From: Malaya genurostris
Lineage: Eukaryota > Arthropoda > Insecta > Diptera > Culicidae
Assembly: GCF_030247185.1 (NCBI RefSeq)
Contig: NC_080571.1
Span: forward strand, 345,185,879 to 345,249,878
Length of the DNA: 64,000 bases
Reading direction: 5' to 3'
Positions 22,330 to 34,029 of the stretch are shown piece after piece (within the stretch, counting starts at the first letter, position 1; each line of letters opens with the position of its first letter). The notes beneath the pieces are model-generated. The model saw only the letters and a program-made list of their open reading frames with translations. It was not told the origin of the DNA and ran no database searches. Made by a program: the position numbers and the translations under genes.

Positions 22330-23760
22330 TAGAGAGTCCAAAATGTTTTAATGATTTCAATTATTTCAGACTGTAGACTGAAGAAGGTTCCAAAATTTTC
22401 AGAAGATTTCAGAAAAATTAAGAAGATTTCAGCTGACTTTTTGAGATTTCAGAAAATTCTGAAAGATACCTAAAAGATGAAATCGTTTCAGAAAATTATA
22501 GACTTCATTTCATAAGTTTTCAGCAGCTCTCAAAAGAGTTCAGAAGATTTCAAAAGAGTTCAGGAGGCTTCTGGAGACTCAAGAAGATTTCAAAAATTTC
22601 AAATATTTCAGAAGACTTCTGAAGACTTAAGAAGTTTTGAAAAATTTCAGAAAAATTAAAAGATTTAAAAAGAATTTAAATAATTTTAGAAGAGTTCAGA
22701 AGATTTCTGGTAATTTCCAGAAGATTTCAACGATTTTGAATATTTCAGAAGATTTCAGAAGATTTCTAAGGGCTAAAGAAGATTCCAAAGATTTCAGAAA
22801 AATTGAGAAGATTACAGCAGAAGATCTCAGAAAATTTTTAGAGAGCATCAAAAATGAAAATCGTTTTAGAAAATTCTAGAATAAATTTCATAAAATTTCA
22901 ACGGATTTCCAGAAGATTTCTGAAGGCTAAAGAAGATTCCAAAAATTTCAGAAGATGTCAGAAAAAATTAAGAAGATTTCAGCAGTCTTTTGAAGGTTTC
23001 AGAAAATTCAGAAAGATACTCAAAAACTAAAATTGTTGCAGAAAATTTTTGATTTCATTTCATAAGATTTTAATGGAATTCAAAAGAATTAAAAAATATT
23101 AGAAAAGTTCAGAAGATTTCTGGTAATTTCCAGGAAATTTTAACGATTTCGAATATTTTAGAAGACTTCAGAAGATTTCTCAAGACTAAAGAAGATTCTA
23201 AAAATTTCAGAAGATGTCATGAGATTTCAAATAAATTAAGAAGATTTCAGCAGACTTTTTTATATTTCAGATAATTTAGAAAGATCCCCAAAAGTTAAAA
23301 TCATCTCCGAAAATTCATTTCATAAGTTTTTAACGGCTCTCAAAAGAATTTAGAAGATTTCAAACATTGCAGAAGGTTTCTGAAGAGTCCAGATGATTTC
23401 TGGAGACTTCAGAACATTTCTGGAGACTCCAGAATATTTCAACGATTTTGAATATTTCAGAAGACTTCGGGAGATTTCTGAAGTCTAAAGAAGATTTCAA
23501 AAATTTTTGGAAAATTAAAAAGATTTCAGTAGACTTCAGGAGATTTCATAAATTTCCTGTAAAGATTTGAAATCTGAAATTATCTTAATTCTTCTGAAAA
23601 TATATGAAGTCATCTGAATTCTTTCGATATCTACGGAATTTTCTAAAATTTTTGACTTTGTTAAATCTTTTGAACTTTTTTCGAATCTTCTGAAATCCGT
23701 TCAAATCTTAGAAAGATTCTCAAAAATTGAAATCTTTTCAGAAAATTTTAGAAGAGAGAG
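22330..23760 (+). repeat. Higher-order block, copy 1
   Basis: From TTTTAGAGAGTCCAAAATG onward this block is closely matched by the block starting near 24680. Shared landmarks include AGACTGTAGACTGAAGAAGG, AGCTGACTTTTTGAGATTTC, a GGTAATTTCCAG segment and the reverse-oriented island with AAATATATGAAGTCAT. The offset is about 2.30 to 2.35 kb over most of the block and grows after the island. Confidence 0.75.
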
Positions 23761-24679
23761 TTCAGAAGATTTCTGTAGGTCAAAGAAGATTCCATAAATT
23801 TCAGATTATGTGGGAAGATTTCAAATTATTTAAGAAGATTTTAGCAGACTTTAGGATGTTTCAGAAGATTTAGAGAGATGGTTAAAAATAAAAACCGTTT
23901 TAGAAAATTCTAGAATAAATTTCTTAAAATTCCAACGGGTTCCAAAAGAATTCAGAAGATTTTAGAGAGTCCATATGATATTAACGATTCCAAATATTTC
24001 AGATGACTTCAGAAGATTTCTGTAGACTGAAGAAGGTTCCAAAATTTTCAGAAGATTTCAGAAGAATTAGGAAGACGTTAGTAAATTTCCGAAGATTTCA
24101 AGATTTAAAATGGTCCCGGAAAATAAAACATTTCATTTCATAAGATTTGAACGAATTTCAGAAGATTCCTGAAGAGTTCAGAAGATTTCTGAATTTTCTG
24201 AAGACTTCAGAAGATTTCTTAGGACTTCAGATTTCTTAGAACTTCAGAAGATTTAGAAAATTTCAAATATTTTAGAAAATTTTAAAAGATATTAAAAGAT
24301 TTCAAACGACTTCTCATGTTTTTTGGAAGAATGAAAAAAATTTTAGATGTTTTTAGAAGAATCCCAAAGGTTTAAAATCATTCCTGGAAACTTCTGACGA
24401 AATAATTTCATAAAATTTGAACGGATTTCGGAAGTTTTCAGACAATTTTGGAAGAGCTCAGAAAATTTCTAGAGACTTCAGATGATTTCTAAAGGCTAAA
24501 GAAGATTCCAAAAATCTCAGAAAGTGTGGGAAGATTTCAGATAAATTAAAAAGATTTCAGCAGAATTTAAAAGTTTTCAGAAGATTTAGAGAGATCCTTA
24601 AACAATAAAAATCGTTTCAGAAAATTCTAGAATAATTTTCATAAGATTTTAACGGATTTCAAAAGAATTCAGAAGATTT

Positions 24680-26640
24680 TAGAGAGTCCAAAAGGTTTTA
24701 ATGAATTCAAATATTTCAGACTGTAGACTGAAGAAGGTTCCAAAATTTTCAGAAGATTTCAGAAAAATTAAGAAGATTTCAGCTGACTTTTTGAGATTTC
24801 AGAAAATTTTGAAAGATCTTCAAAAGATAAAATCGTTTCAGAAAATTATAGACTTTATTTCATAAGTTTTCAACAGCTCTCAAAAGAATTTTGAAGATTT
24901 CAGAAGAGTTCAGAAGATTTCTGAAGACTTAAGAAGATTTGAAAAATTTCAGAAAAATTAAAAGATTTCAAAAGAACTTAGATAATTTCAGAAAAGTTCA
25001 GAAGGTTTTTGGTAATTTTCAGAAGGTTTCAACGATTTCGAATATTTTAGAAGACTTCAGAAGATTTCTCAAGACTAAAGAAGATTCAAAAATTTCAAAA
25101 GATTTTGGAAAAATTAGAAAGATTACAGCAGACTTTAGGAGATCTCAGAAGATTTAGAGAGAGCATCAAAAATGAAAATCCTTTTAGATATTTCTAGAAT
25201 AAATTTCATAAGATTTCAACGGATTTCAAAAGAACCCAGAAGATTTCTAAAGGCTAAAGAAGATTCCAAAAACCTTCAGAAGATGTCAGAAGAAGTCTAG
25301 ATAAATTAAGAAGATTTCAGCAGTCTTTGGGAGATTTCAGAAGATTCAGAAAGAAACTTAAAAATTAAAATAGTTTCAGAAAATTTTAGATTTCATTTCA
25401 TAAAATTTCAACGAAATTCAAAAGAATTTATAAAATTTTAGAAAAGTTCAGAAGATTTCTGGTGATTTCCAGAAAATTTGAACGATTTCGAATATTTTAG
25501 AAGACTTCAAGATTTCTTAAGACTAAAGAAGATTTCAAAAATTTCAGAAGATGTCATGAGATTTCAGATAAATTAAGAAGATTTCAGCAAATCTTGAAAT
25601 ATAAAAATCGATTCAGAAAATTCTAAAATAAATGTCATAAGATTTCAACGGGTTTCAAAAGAATTCAGAAGATTTCAGAAAATTTTAGAAAATCCAGATG
25701 ATTTTAACGACTTCAAATATTTCAGAATAGTTAAGACGATTTCAGAAGATTTAGGAAGATCTCCGAAATTTAAATCGTTCCAGAAAATTTAAAATTCATA
25801 AAATTTGAACGGATCTCAGAAGATTTCAGAAGTCTTCATTTCATAAAATTTGAACGGATTTCGGAAGTTTTCAGAAGAATTCAGAAGATTTCAGAAAATT
25901 TTAGAAAATCCAGAAGATTTTAACGACTTCAAATATTTCAGAAGACTTCAGAAGATTTCTGTAGACTGAAGAAGGTTCTAACATTTTCGGAAGATTTCAG
26001 TAAAATTAAGAAGATTTCAACTGACTTTTTTATAGTTCAGATAATTTAGAAAGATCCCCAAAAGTTAAAATCATTTCAGAAAATTATAGACTTTTTTTTT
26101 TTTTGTTTCAATTATAGAGGCTTTAACATCTTAGGTCATTCGCCTCTTCGGACCAGAAAAACTTTCTGACCCTATATGTGCGGGGTTGGGAATCGAACCC
26201 AGGCGGGCTGCGTGAAAGGCATCGACTATCCCATCACGCTATACCCGTCCCCAATTATAGACTTCATTTCATAAGCTTTAAAATTTAGAAGATTTCTAAA
26301 GACTTCAGAAGATTTTTGAAGACTAAAGAAGATATCAAAAATTTCAGAAAAATTAAAAAGATTTCAGCAGACTTTACGGTAATTCAGAAATTTCCTATAA
26401 TGACTTGAAATCTTCGGGATTTTTCTAAAAACATCCAAAATCTTTGAAATCTCCTAACGCTTTCTGAAATTTTCTTAATCCTGCTGAAAATATATGAAGT
26501 CATTTGAAATCTTTCGATGTCTACAGCATTTTTTGAAATATTTAAAATTTAATAAATCTTCTAAACTCTTCTTGAATCTTCTGAAATCCGTACAATTTTT
26601 GAAAGATTCCCAAAAGTTGAAATCGTTTTAGAAAATTATA
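24680..26640 (+). repeat. Higher-order block, copy 2
   Basis: This is the counterpart of 22330-23760. It is longer, partly because of the SINE at 26094-26252 and its target duplication. Alignment by eye is good for the first kilobase and looser afterwards. Confidence 0.7.
26094..26252 (-). mobile_element. tRNA-Glu-like SINE, 159 bp, with 12-bp target duplication
   Basis: Read on the minus strand, the element starts GGGGACGGGTATAGCG and has an A box (TAGCGTGATGGG), an anticodon-loop segment CTTTCAC typical of tRNA-Glu(UUC), and a B box (GGTTCGATTCC). A tRNA-unrelated body (GTCAGAAAGTTTTTCTGG, GAGGCGAATGACC) and an A-tail (the T run at 26094-26104) follow. AATTATAGACTT flanks it exactly at 26082-26093 and 26253-26264. 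It is inserted into the 10-bp satellite. It resembles mosquito SINEs of the Feilai type, but I cannot confirm the family name. Confidence 0.85.
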
Positions 26641-27000
26641 GACTTCATTTCATAAGATTTCAACGGATCTCAAAAGATTTCAGACAATTTTAGAAGAGTT
26701 CAGAATATTTCTAGAGTCTTTAGAAGGTTTCTAAAGACAAAAGAAGATTCCGAAAATTTCAGAAGATGTCATAAGATTTCAGATAAATTTAGAAGATTTC
26801 AGCAGACATTAGGAGATTTCAAAAGATTTGGAAAGATCTTCAAAATTTGAAATCGTCCCGGAAAGTAAAAGATTTCATTTCATAAGATTTGAACGAATTT
26901 CAGAAGATTCCTGGAGAGTTCAGAAAATGTTTGAAGACCAGAAGATTTCTGAAGACTTTAGGTATTCAGAGCAATTATCACTGTTTTAATGTGAGCGCTT

Positions 27001-29265
27001 TGGATAGAGAGAATGGAAGTGCATACCATCTGTCATTCATATTTACTGCTCGTGAACCAAAGAATGCACCCAGAGATCTAAACATTGCATGGCATAGTCT
27101 TAAAATAGGCTAACTTTCCTTCTAACAACCGATCTCCCCTTGAGAATTATTATCTTAAAAGTAACGAAGCTGTGTACAATCAACTAATAATCTTGACATG
27201 CATAATTTGCTGACATATATGTATACATGGATAGTTAGCCATATTTAAACTAGGTACAGTCCGAACCGGTTGATCGGCACAATTGGATCAATTTTCATCG
27301 CCTCGTAAGCCATCTCGCCTCGGATCTGCATATTTCCCATCGTTGTCACTTAGGTAGGCCTATTTTCTGCCTGTGGCGATCTAAGGATCCGTTCTGCTTC
27401 CAGATCGGACGGTGCGACACATTTGCGAAGGCCCAACGAGGTTTTGATGAGAGAGATAAAGATAAATTTCAATTGAACGGTTATCATCGAGACGCACTCC
27501 AAACCCAAACCGAGCACCCCTCGGGCAAAGTGCAAAAGTGACGAACAACAAAATATGTCACGGCAATCGTGAACTTGAACGAAATTGTTTGATTGCCGGG
27601 AGAAATGGTTCGCAGCCATAAATCTTGCGTATTTTTACTTTTATATTTCTGCACGTGCCGTCATGATCACAAAAAAATGCCGTAATTTGTGAAAAATACA
27701 TAATCGTTTGATGTTTCGTCTTCGACTTTTCGGTACATTACAGTTCAAATTAATCTAGTAGTGCAGCACAGTAGTTCGACTTGTACGGAACGTGGAAAAA
27801 AACTAGTTCAATACAAGAAAATGATTGTTTTACATTGTAACACTGTCAATCACACATTTCCCGTCACCACAAAGTGATAAATTCATCACATCCGAATACT
27901 AGAGCTCACTAGAAATAGTCGGATACCGTATTTGGTATAGCAGACTATCACAAACGTTGGCTAATTGGAAAACCAACCACGATAATCAATTTGTGAAATA
28001 CTTGCTTCCATTTTTGTTTATCCAATCAACTAGAGACAATTAATGCGGTGACCGGGAGAGCAAAACTGAGAACAAGAAAAAATGATCACCCTGATCAATA
28101 AATAGTTGCTGGTCGCGGTCACAAGCGCGCGAAACGATCGCGGGATCACTTTGCGCTGGCGCATTCGCATACGAAGAGTCAATGGCATTGCATGTTCTCA
28201 ATTAACATATAAATTGAAGAAGATGCCGGCCACCACCGGCTCGTAAACTTGATCAGTGAATTGATATGGGAAATGGAGGGACAATGGCGGCGACGGCGAC
28301 GACACGCTAGTGGCAGTCCATTTAGATTCCGCTCCGGATCAGATGTCTTAATTTCTTCTGATGATTTCGTAACCTGGTTTATGAGGGTCTGTTTCACTGG
28401 TCAAACTATTGACCCATTCCGATGACAAGTTAGTAAAGTGGAATTTTGATTAAACGGGATACTAAAAATCTGTAAATACATTAATAAACCTTTTTCGTCG
28501 TGTTGTTCTCAATTGGTTCTGATAATAATTCAAACTACGCCCTATGGAACTAAGGAGCTGTGGAAAGTAGAGCGTTGGAGATTCATTTAATTGGCAATGG
28601 CGCAACTGTAAATTGATAAATTGGAAACTTTGTGATTTCATATTTTCAAGCGACATTCGATCTTCTATTTTTCTAGTTTTATACAAAAGAATTTTCGAAG
28701 CACCTACTCTACGAAAGGACGACGACTCATCAAAATTTTGCCATACGTGTCGCAGAGTTGGTAATTTGAACGGGTTTAAGGTCTAGGATAAAATCTGTTG
28801 TTAAGTGGTTCTTGACTTCACCTTTATTCGAACTTACGTTTATTACGTTTTTCAAAGGACATTTTTGTATCGGTAGTGAGCTCACTTCGTACGCGTCCTT
28901 CGGCGGTATTTGTTAATATGGCGATTTCTCAGCAAAGCGATCTTCGAAAATGTTCATATAATATTGCAAACTGAAAAACGCAACGTGCGTGTTGTAGTTA
29001 GTTCGACTTTCTATCGGAACACAATGGGGTAACATAGCACAAGAGAAGTAACGAAAGGAGCAGCAGAAGTGAGAATTTGCGAAAAAATACCACACAAGAA
29101 GGGACTCGAATCCGAGTGGGAATTAGGATAAAATTTCCTAGAAGTAAGGTTAGACTCGTAATGACAAACCGATAAGGCCAAATTTGTTTTCTGATATAAT
29201 CGAAGTCGGTTCAAGAAAAGGAACTGAGATCAATATTTGAGTCTATGCGGCTACAATCTTTGGTC
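27001..29265. other. Non-coding stretch, unrecognised
   Basis: The base composition changes abruptly from satellite to mixed sequence at about 26960. Small GC-rich patches (27370-27560, 28100-28330) show no recognised protein. A minus-strand ATG-started frame of 89 codons at 27350-27619 has no recognisable domain, and I do not call it a gene. Confidence 0.4.
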
Positions 29266-29269
29266 TTCA

Positions 29270-29547
29270 ACTGAAAACCAGGAACCAGGAAAGCCGAAAT
29301 TAATTTGTTTGGCCATCTACTGACAACTGATTGAAATGGTTTTGTGGTAAGTTTAGAAATTTTTTTTACGTTTTTTGCTTCGCCGCTTTTAGTGACGGTA
29401 TAAATATTTGAACAATCACTCTGTTATTCCGGAACCGGAAATCGGAAATTCAGAAATTCAACGTGAGACCATCCTTTTTAACTTGAGTTTGTGCAAATCG
29501 GTCAAGCCATCGCAGAGAAAAGTTAGTGAGATCCACTTTAAAATATA
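29270..29547 (-). mobile_element. Family A-related fragment, left of a mariner
   Basis: It contains TTCGCCGCTTTTAGTGACGG, TATTCCGGAACCGGAAATCG and GGTCAAGCCATCGCAGAG, the family A module motifs in minus orientation. The fragment stops at the TA target site of the mariner at 29550. Confidence 0.6.
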
Positions 29548-29587
29548 TACCTTATGATAAAAAAAGAACCGGAATTTTATTAAAAAA

Positions 29588-31221
29588 CGTGCTTAATCCA
29601 CCTATCAGTGAGATGATACCTTTTTTTATCAATCCGCATGTGTTTTTTTTATGAATATTCTTCGGTTTTCATGACATTATTTTATTGACCGTCGTTTTAA
29701 GCTGCAATTTGACATTTTAATCACTCATTACTCTATCTAAAAAGGTTAAACTTTTCATGATATGTCGAAGTGAGTTCCACTTTAGAATTTACGGTAATTT
29801 AAGGTACTTCCAGAGCCGGTATTCAGGAACCAGCATAAACCAAACCGATTCGTATGGCCATATGACGAATAAATTGCAATAGTTTTGAGTCCAACTTTCA
29901 AGCTTTTCGGGATTATCATCTTCTGTATCGGTTTGAATTTTAAAAATTCATCCTCCTGTAATTCCAGAATCGGAAGTCAGCATTGAATAAAATTAATTAA
30001 TTTTGTGTGGGACTATAAGTTTATTTTAATTTGAATTTTTTTTCTGAAATTCGATTTGGCTTTATTTGAGAAAACGATTGAGCTTTGAGAAACGATTCGA
30101 TACTGGAGCCGGAATTCGAAAATCGGTGTAACCGAAGTCAGACAAATTCACCTGAGTAGTTTTCATTTGTTTCAAAATGTTTAAAAATCAGTGTAGACAT
30201 CTTTGAGAAATCGTAGTACGAGTTAAATTGTTGGATGCCTTCCGAATCGAAAACTGAATACCACTAAAACTGAAATACGTTTATTTGGTTGTCGACAAAT
30301 CTTAGATGATTCTTAGATTTCATTTGAATCTTAGATCGGTTGAGCCATCTACGAGGAGAATGAGTTACACAATTTTAATTTCGTTTCACATATCATCCTG
30401 TAGTTCCGGAACCAGAAGTCGGATCCAAACATAATTCAGGAACCTTGTTTAGGAGCATACGAATTTTCATATGAATCTGAGTTTGTAGAAATCGGTTGAG
30501 TCATCTTCGAAAATAAGGTAAAAAATTGAGTGAAATTATTTGTCACATACGCATTTGCTGATCTCGACGAACTGATTCAAATGGTATATGGGTGTTTTGT
30601 TCTTCCAGCATTTATTGCTGTAAGCAGTTTAAATCAATATACTTATGAAATTGTTCAGAATTCGGAAGTACTGCCATCTTTCCAATATGTCATATTCGAA
30701 CGATTATGTTGCCAAAAACGAACCGTGCTAAAATTGGTCCGAGGCAAAATGTCATGAAAAATAATTCTGTTCACAGTCTTTTTGGTACTTAGAAACTATT
30801 GTATGTAACAGTATAACAAATCGTGTTTTACGTTGCTCCCAAGCCTTTCTTTGCCATACAGCGCTCAGAACTTCTACTGCTGGAATATGGGGAAAAAGTC
30901 GCTTACACAAAAAATTCGATATCTCCATTAAAAATGGACGGATTTTAACAATCTATGGCTTGTTGGATAGCTATTACCGTACGGAATCTAAGTCTGAAAA
31001 CATATTCTGTTTTCAAGGTCGATTGTGACAGATGCTGTCAAAAAACTGAAAATTTTGACATAAAACTTCGTATAACTCAAAAAGTAAACATCCGATCTTA
31101 AAACCATTCAATAGCGTTCTGGGTGACGGGGAGACCTTTCATTTGCGACTAGTTTGATCAAAATCGGTCCAGCCATCTCTGAGATCTCGACCTCTTAGTT
31201 GACAACACACATACAGACACA

Positions 31222-31262
<41 letters not shown>

Positions 31263-31388
31263 ACAGACATTTGCTCAGTTCGTCGAGCTGAATCGATTGG
31301 TATATGACATTCGGCCCTCCGGGCCTCGGAAAATTTTTCGAAAGTTTGAGCGAATTCTATACCTATTTTTTATATATATAAAAAAAGG
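29588..31388 (-). mobile_element. Long family A copy nested in a mariner
   Basis: It starts TGCTTAATCCACC with TCAGTGAGATGATACC and ends with the ATTCGGCCCTCCGGGCCTCG block followed by TATATATATAAAAAAAGG, a decayed version of the family's ATATGAGAAAGGC end. It holds several diverged modules, each with a form of CCGGAACCGGAAGTCGGA and GGTTGAGCCATC. At about 1.8 kb it is more than twice the length of the 2047-2870 copy. AAAACG-like sequence adjoins both ends and may be the target duplication. Confidence 0.6.
31200..31266. repeat. CA microsatellite inside family A
   Basis: Interrupted CA dinucleotides with CATACA and CAGACA variants, in the usual microsatellite position of family A. Confidence 0.9.
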
Positions 31389-31409
31389 TAAAACGCAAAA
31401 TTTCAATTT

Positions 31410-32151
31410 TTAATAAATTTCTTTATTATCGCCTTCAAAGTACTCTCCTCCTGCGGCAATACATGCATGCCAACACTTGATCCAATTTTCCATACAAGTT
31501 TTATAGGCCGCCGAAGGTATGGCCTTTAGTTCACGCAGCGAATTCTCTATTATGGTCTCTATGGTCTCAAAACGCGTTCCCCGCAATGGCAATTTGAGTC
31601 TTGGGAAGAGGAAAAAGTCACACGGGGCCATATCTGGAGAGTACGGTGCTTGGTTGATGAAATTGTTTGAGTTTTTGGCCAAAAACTGCGACATAACCAA
31701 CGCTGTGTTTTTGAATGAAATTAATCTTTTTTGGCACCAGCCGAGAAGCGACGCGTTTCAAACCCAAAACATCAGTTAAAATGTGTTCGGCTGATCCATA
31801 AGAGATGCCCAACAACACAGCAATCTCTCTAATCGGTAGAGAACGATTTTGCAACACGATTTGCTTCGCCGATTCAATGTTTTCTTCAGTAACAGATGTT
31901 GTTGGGCGGTCAGGGATCTCATCATGATCCAAGCTTGTACGACCACCTTTGAAGCTTTTATACCACTTGTATGCCTGTGTTTTTCCAAGACACGATTCAC
32001 CAAAGGCCTTTTCTAACATTTTCAACGTTTCGGAACACTTAAATCCATTTGCAACACAAAATTTGATGCACGCACGTTGTTCTAAATTTTCATCCATTAT
32101 AAAAATCGCCACACGAAAATGTTTCAACTTCTTTGTATAGACGCCAAACAA
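31410..32151 (-). pseudogene. Mariner transposase with internal deletion
   Basis: The N-terminal 150 residues are intact and typical of mariner: paired helix-turn-helix regions with FCVANGFKCSETLKMLEKAF, TQAYKWYKSFKGGRTSLDH, RSLPIREIAVLLGISYGSAE and HILTDVLGLKRVASRLVPKK. The frame then shifts, and the C-terminal block resumes in another frame with APYSPDMAPCDFFLFPRLK, where the third catalytic aspartate would sit (here PCDFF). The segment carrying the first catalytic aspartate (MDETW in relatives) and the second (HQDNAP in relatives) is missing. The protein therefore cannot be an active transposase. The reading start is the ATG before DENLEQRAC at about 32097, which fits the usual mariner N-terminus better than the upstream start at 32151. 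Confidence 0.9.
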
Positions 32152-32292
32152 AAACTAATCGTACGATATGCGTCAAAATTTGACAGAATGTGTATAAAAG
32201 TGTTGCCAATGTTGAGAGAATAAAAGTTTATCGATTGGACAAGCGCGGGAGTTTTAAAATGAAAATTCCGGTTCTTTTTTTATTATAAGGTA

Positions 32293-32925
32293 TAACTACT
32301 ATTTCCGGTGCTTCTGGAATCGGAATCCGGAAACTAGTCAACGATTGGAGTAGCTTCGAGGCCAGATTAGAAGTTATTTGACGTTTTTTTTATTTCGCCG
32401 CTTGAAGTGACGGTATCACATTTTTAACACACTTCATCTTCTAATTCCGGAACCGGAAGTCAGTTGCGGATGAAATTTGGGAGTTTTGTATTCATTTGAA
32501 TCTAAGATTGTTAAAATTGGTCACGCCATATCAAAAAAATAGGATTTTTTTCATAATCACCCTGTAATTTCGGAACCGGAAGTTGGATATGGATCAACTT
32601 TTCGAAAATCTTTTAAAGAATTTCAAAAACTTTTATTTGCATCTTAGTTTGTAAAAGTTCGAATTATAAGTTTCCGAGAAAATAGAGTGCGCCTTTTCTC
32701 ATAGATTTGCACAGATTCACCCTGTAATTCCGGAGCCGGAAATCGTATAAAATTCAATAGCAGTCTATGGGACCATAAGACCTTTCATTTGAATCTAGGT
32801 TAGTGAAAATCGGTTCTGCCACCTATGAGAAAATCGAGTGATATTACTTGTCACATACACATAGACATTTTGTGATCTCGATGAACTAAGTCGAATGGTA
32901 TTAGGCTAACAAAACAAAACTTTCA
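32293..32925 (-). mobile_element. Family A-related copy right of the mariner
   Basis: Modules with TTCGCCGCTTGAAGTGACGG, ATTCCGGAACCGGAAGTCAG and GGTTCTGCCACCTATGAG are followed by TTTGTGATCTCGATGAACT and AAGTCGAATGGTATTAGG. It is diverged and lacks the usual terminal GCCTTTCTCATAT inverse. Confidence 0.6.
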
Positions 32926-33785
32926 GGTTCCTAACCTACACCAAAGATCGAAACGTTGGAAAGTAAACATTATTTTTTGGGATATAAGACTATTAGAGCC
33001 ACTTTTTCAGAAAATTTTTCAAAAACCGGTGTTAAATGAAACGCTCTCATTTAAAGCTTCTAAAGAGTTTTGTTTGGATAGCTTTCCAGGTAACTATGAT
33101 GCGATTATTATTAATTTGAGTGTATGACAGGAGCGGAGAAGATTGCGTTCGATTCACGCGCCTACTGCGACTTCAATCAGTAACTTTCCACGCAATCGGC
33201 AATCGAACATCCTCCCGGAAGTTTTGTTGGTTTGTGATAGGAACTAAATAGTGTTGGAAAATCGTTTTTTTTTTTACATTTTCTTGTAGTTTTTCAAAAA
33301 TATTGTGTCGAAATTTCAAATCAATTGAATGATTTAGTGTAAGTTACCAACAATATTTTTTTGCTCACTTTTTGAGAAAAAAAATTTAAACTCGTTATTC
33401 TTGAAATCAATTTTTCGAAGTCCCCCCTACGTTTTTGAAATTTTCACGAAATCAAAATAGTAACTTAAGAACGACAGAGGGTGGAGAAAAAAACTCGTAC
33501 TTTAGGTAAATGTGAGAACATTTTTGATTTCAGATAATTCTACGCTGAGTTGTCGTGTTCACCGCGCAACGTGATTCTCAAAAGAGGTTTTAGTCGATTG
33601 CTATGTTAGCGCCTTATTTTTCAATATTATCATACGGAAATTTAACTAACTATTCTCTACATGATACTTTATAATGTAAAAACAGTTTGAATAAATTTGC
33701 CTAAGCTGTTCCTTCTTAAAAAGTTACAAAAACAGCGTTTTTTTGATTCCTTTGTCGTCTGATCCATCTACCATTCGCTCGGGGT
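32926..33785. other. Non-coding stretch
   Basis: AT-rich sequence with no recognised element. Confidence 0.35.
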
Positions 33786-33792
33786 TTCAATA

Positions 33793-34020
33793 GATCAAAG
33801 CCATTAAGGGCTGAGGCCAGTAGGTCGCGTAAAACTACGTGGCTCGCTGTGCGTAATACATTTCTCTCCATGCTCTCTCGCAAATGTGCAACATTACTCT
33901 CGATGTGGCCGGGTGACCAAGAAAGTTTTGATATTTTCGGTTACAAGTTTGACCACATCACATAAAATCCAAGAAAGCTGCCGCTTGTTTGGCAGCCTTT
34001 TTGAGCCGATTTTAATTCCG
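33793..34020 (+). repeat. Dispersed repeat C, copy 2
   Basis: The inverted counterpart of 8785-8995. It has GGGCTGAGGCCAGTAGGTCG, CTCTCTCGCAAATGTGCAAC, GTTACAAGTTTGACC and AAAGCTGCCGCTTGTTTGGC. Confidence 0.7.
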
Positions 34021-34029
34021 CAGCAGACC

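Larger units (their letters stand above)
17890..27000 (+). repeat. Giant degenerate satellite built on a 10-bp unit
   Basis: For about 9 kb the plus strand is dominated by variants of TTCAGAAGAT (TTCAAAAGAT, TTTAGAAGAT, TTCTGAAGAC and similar), scattered with irregular spacing and numerous A- and T-rich variants. The centre, 19561-20670, is almost perfect, and divergence grows on both sides. Two islands (about 23556-23705 and 26395-26600) carry the unit in the opposite orientation as ATCTTCTGAA-like words. Long blocks recur at about 2.3-kb spacing in the right half. The scattered frames across this field follow from the repeat's codon content and are not genes. Confidence 0.9.
29550..32290 (-). 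mobile_element. Mariner element split by a family A copy
   Basis: The inverted ends at 29550-29578 and 32262-32290 match at 28 of 29 positions. They read CCTTAT, then GATAAAAAAAGAACCGG on the left (A for G on the right copy), then AATTTT. Both outer flanks are TA, the mariner target site. The transposase remnant occupies 31410-32151 on the minus strand. A family A copy (about 29588-31388) lies between the left inverted end and the 3' end of the transposase. Without it the mariner is about 940 bp, against roughly 1.3 kb for a full element, which agrees with a deletion inside the transposase. Confidence 0.75.

Noticed and set aside
17890..27000. Array of heat-shock elements
   Set aside because: GAA and TTC blocks occur in each unit but with one- or three-base spacing, not the two-base spacing of heat-shock elements.
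17890..27000. CRISPR array
   Set aside because: The repeats are directly adjacent 10-bp units with no unique spacers, and the window is eukaryotic.
27350..27619. 89-codon minus-strand gene
   Set aside because: It has an ATG, but no recognisable domain, composition signal or neighbour supports it.
31362..31394. Left terminal repeat of the mariner at 31.4 kb
   Set aside because: The sequence aligns better with the decayed right end of family A. A far better terminal repeat match lies at 29550-29578.
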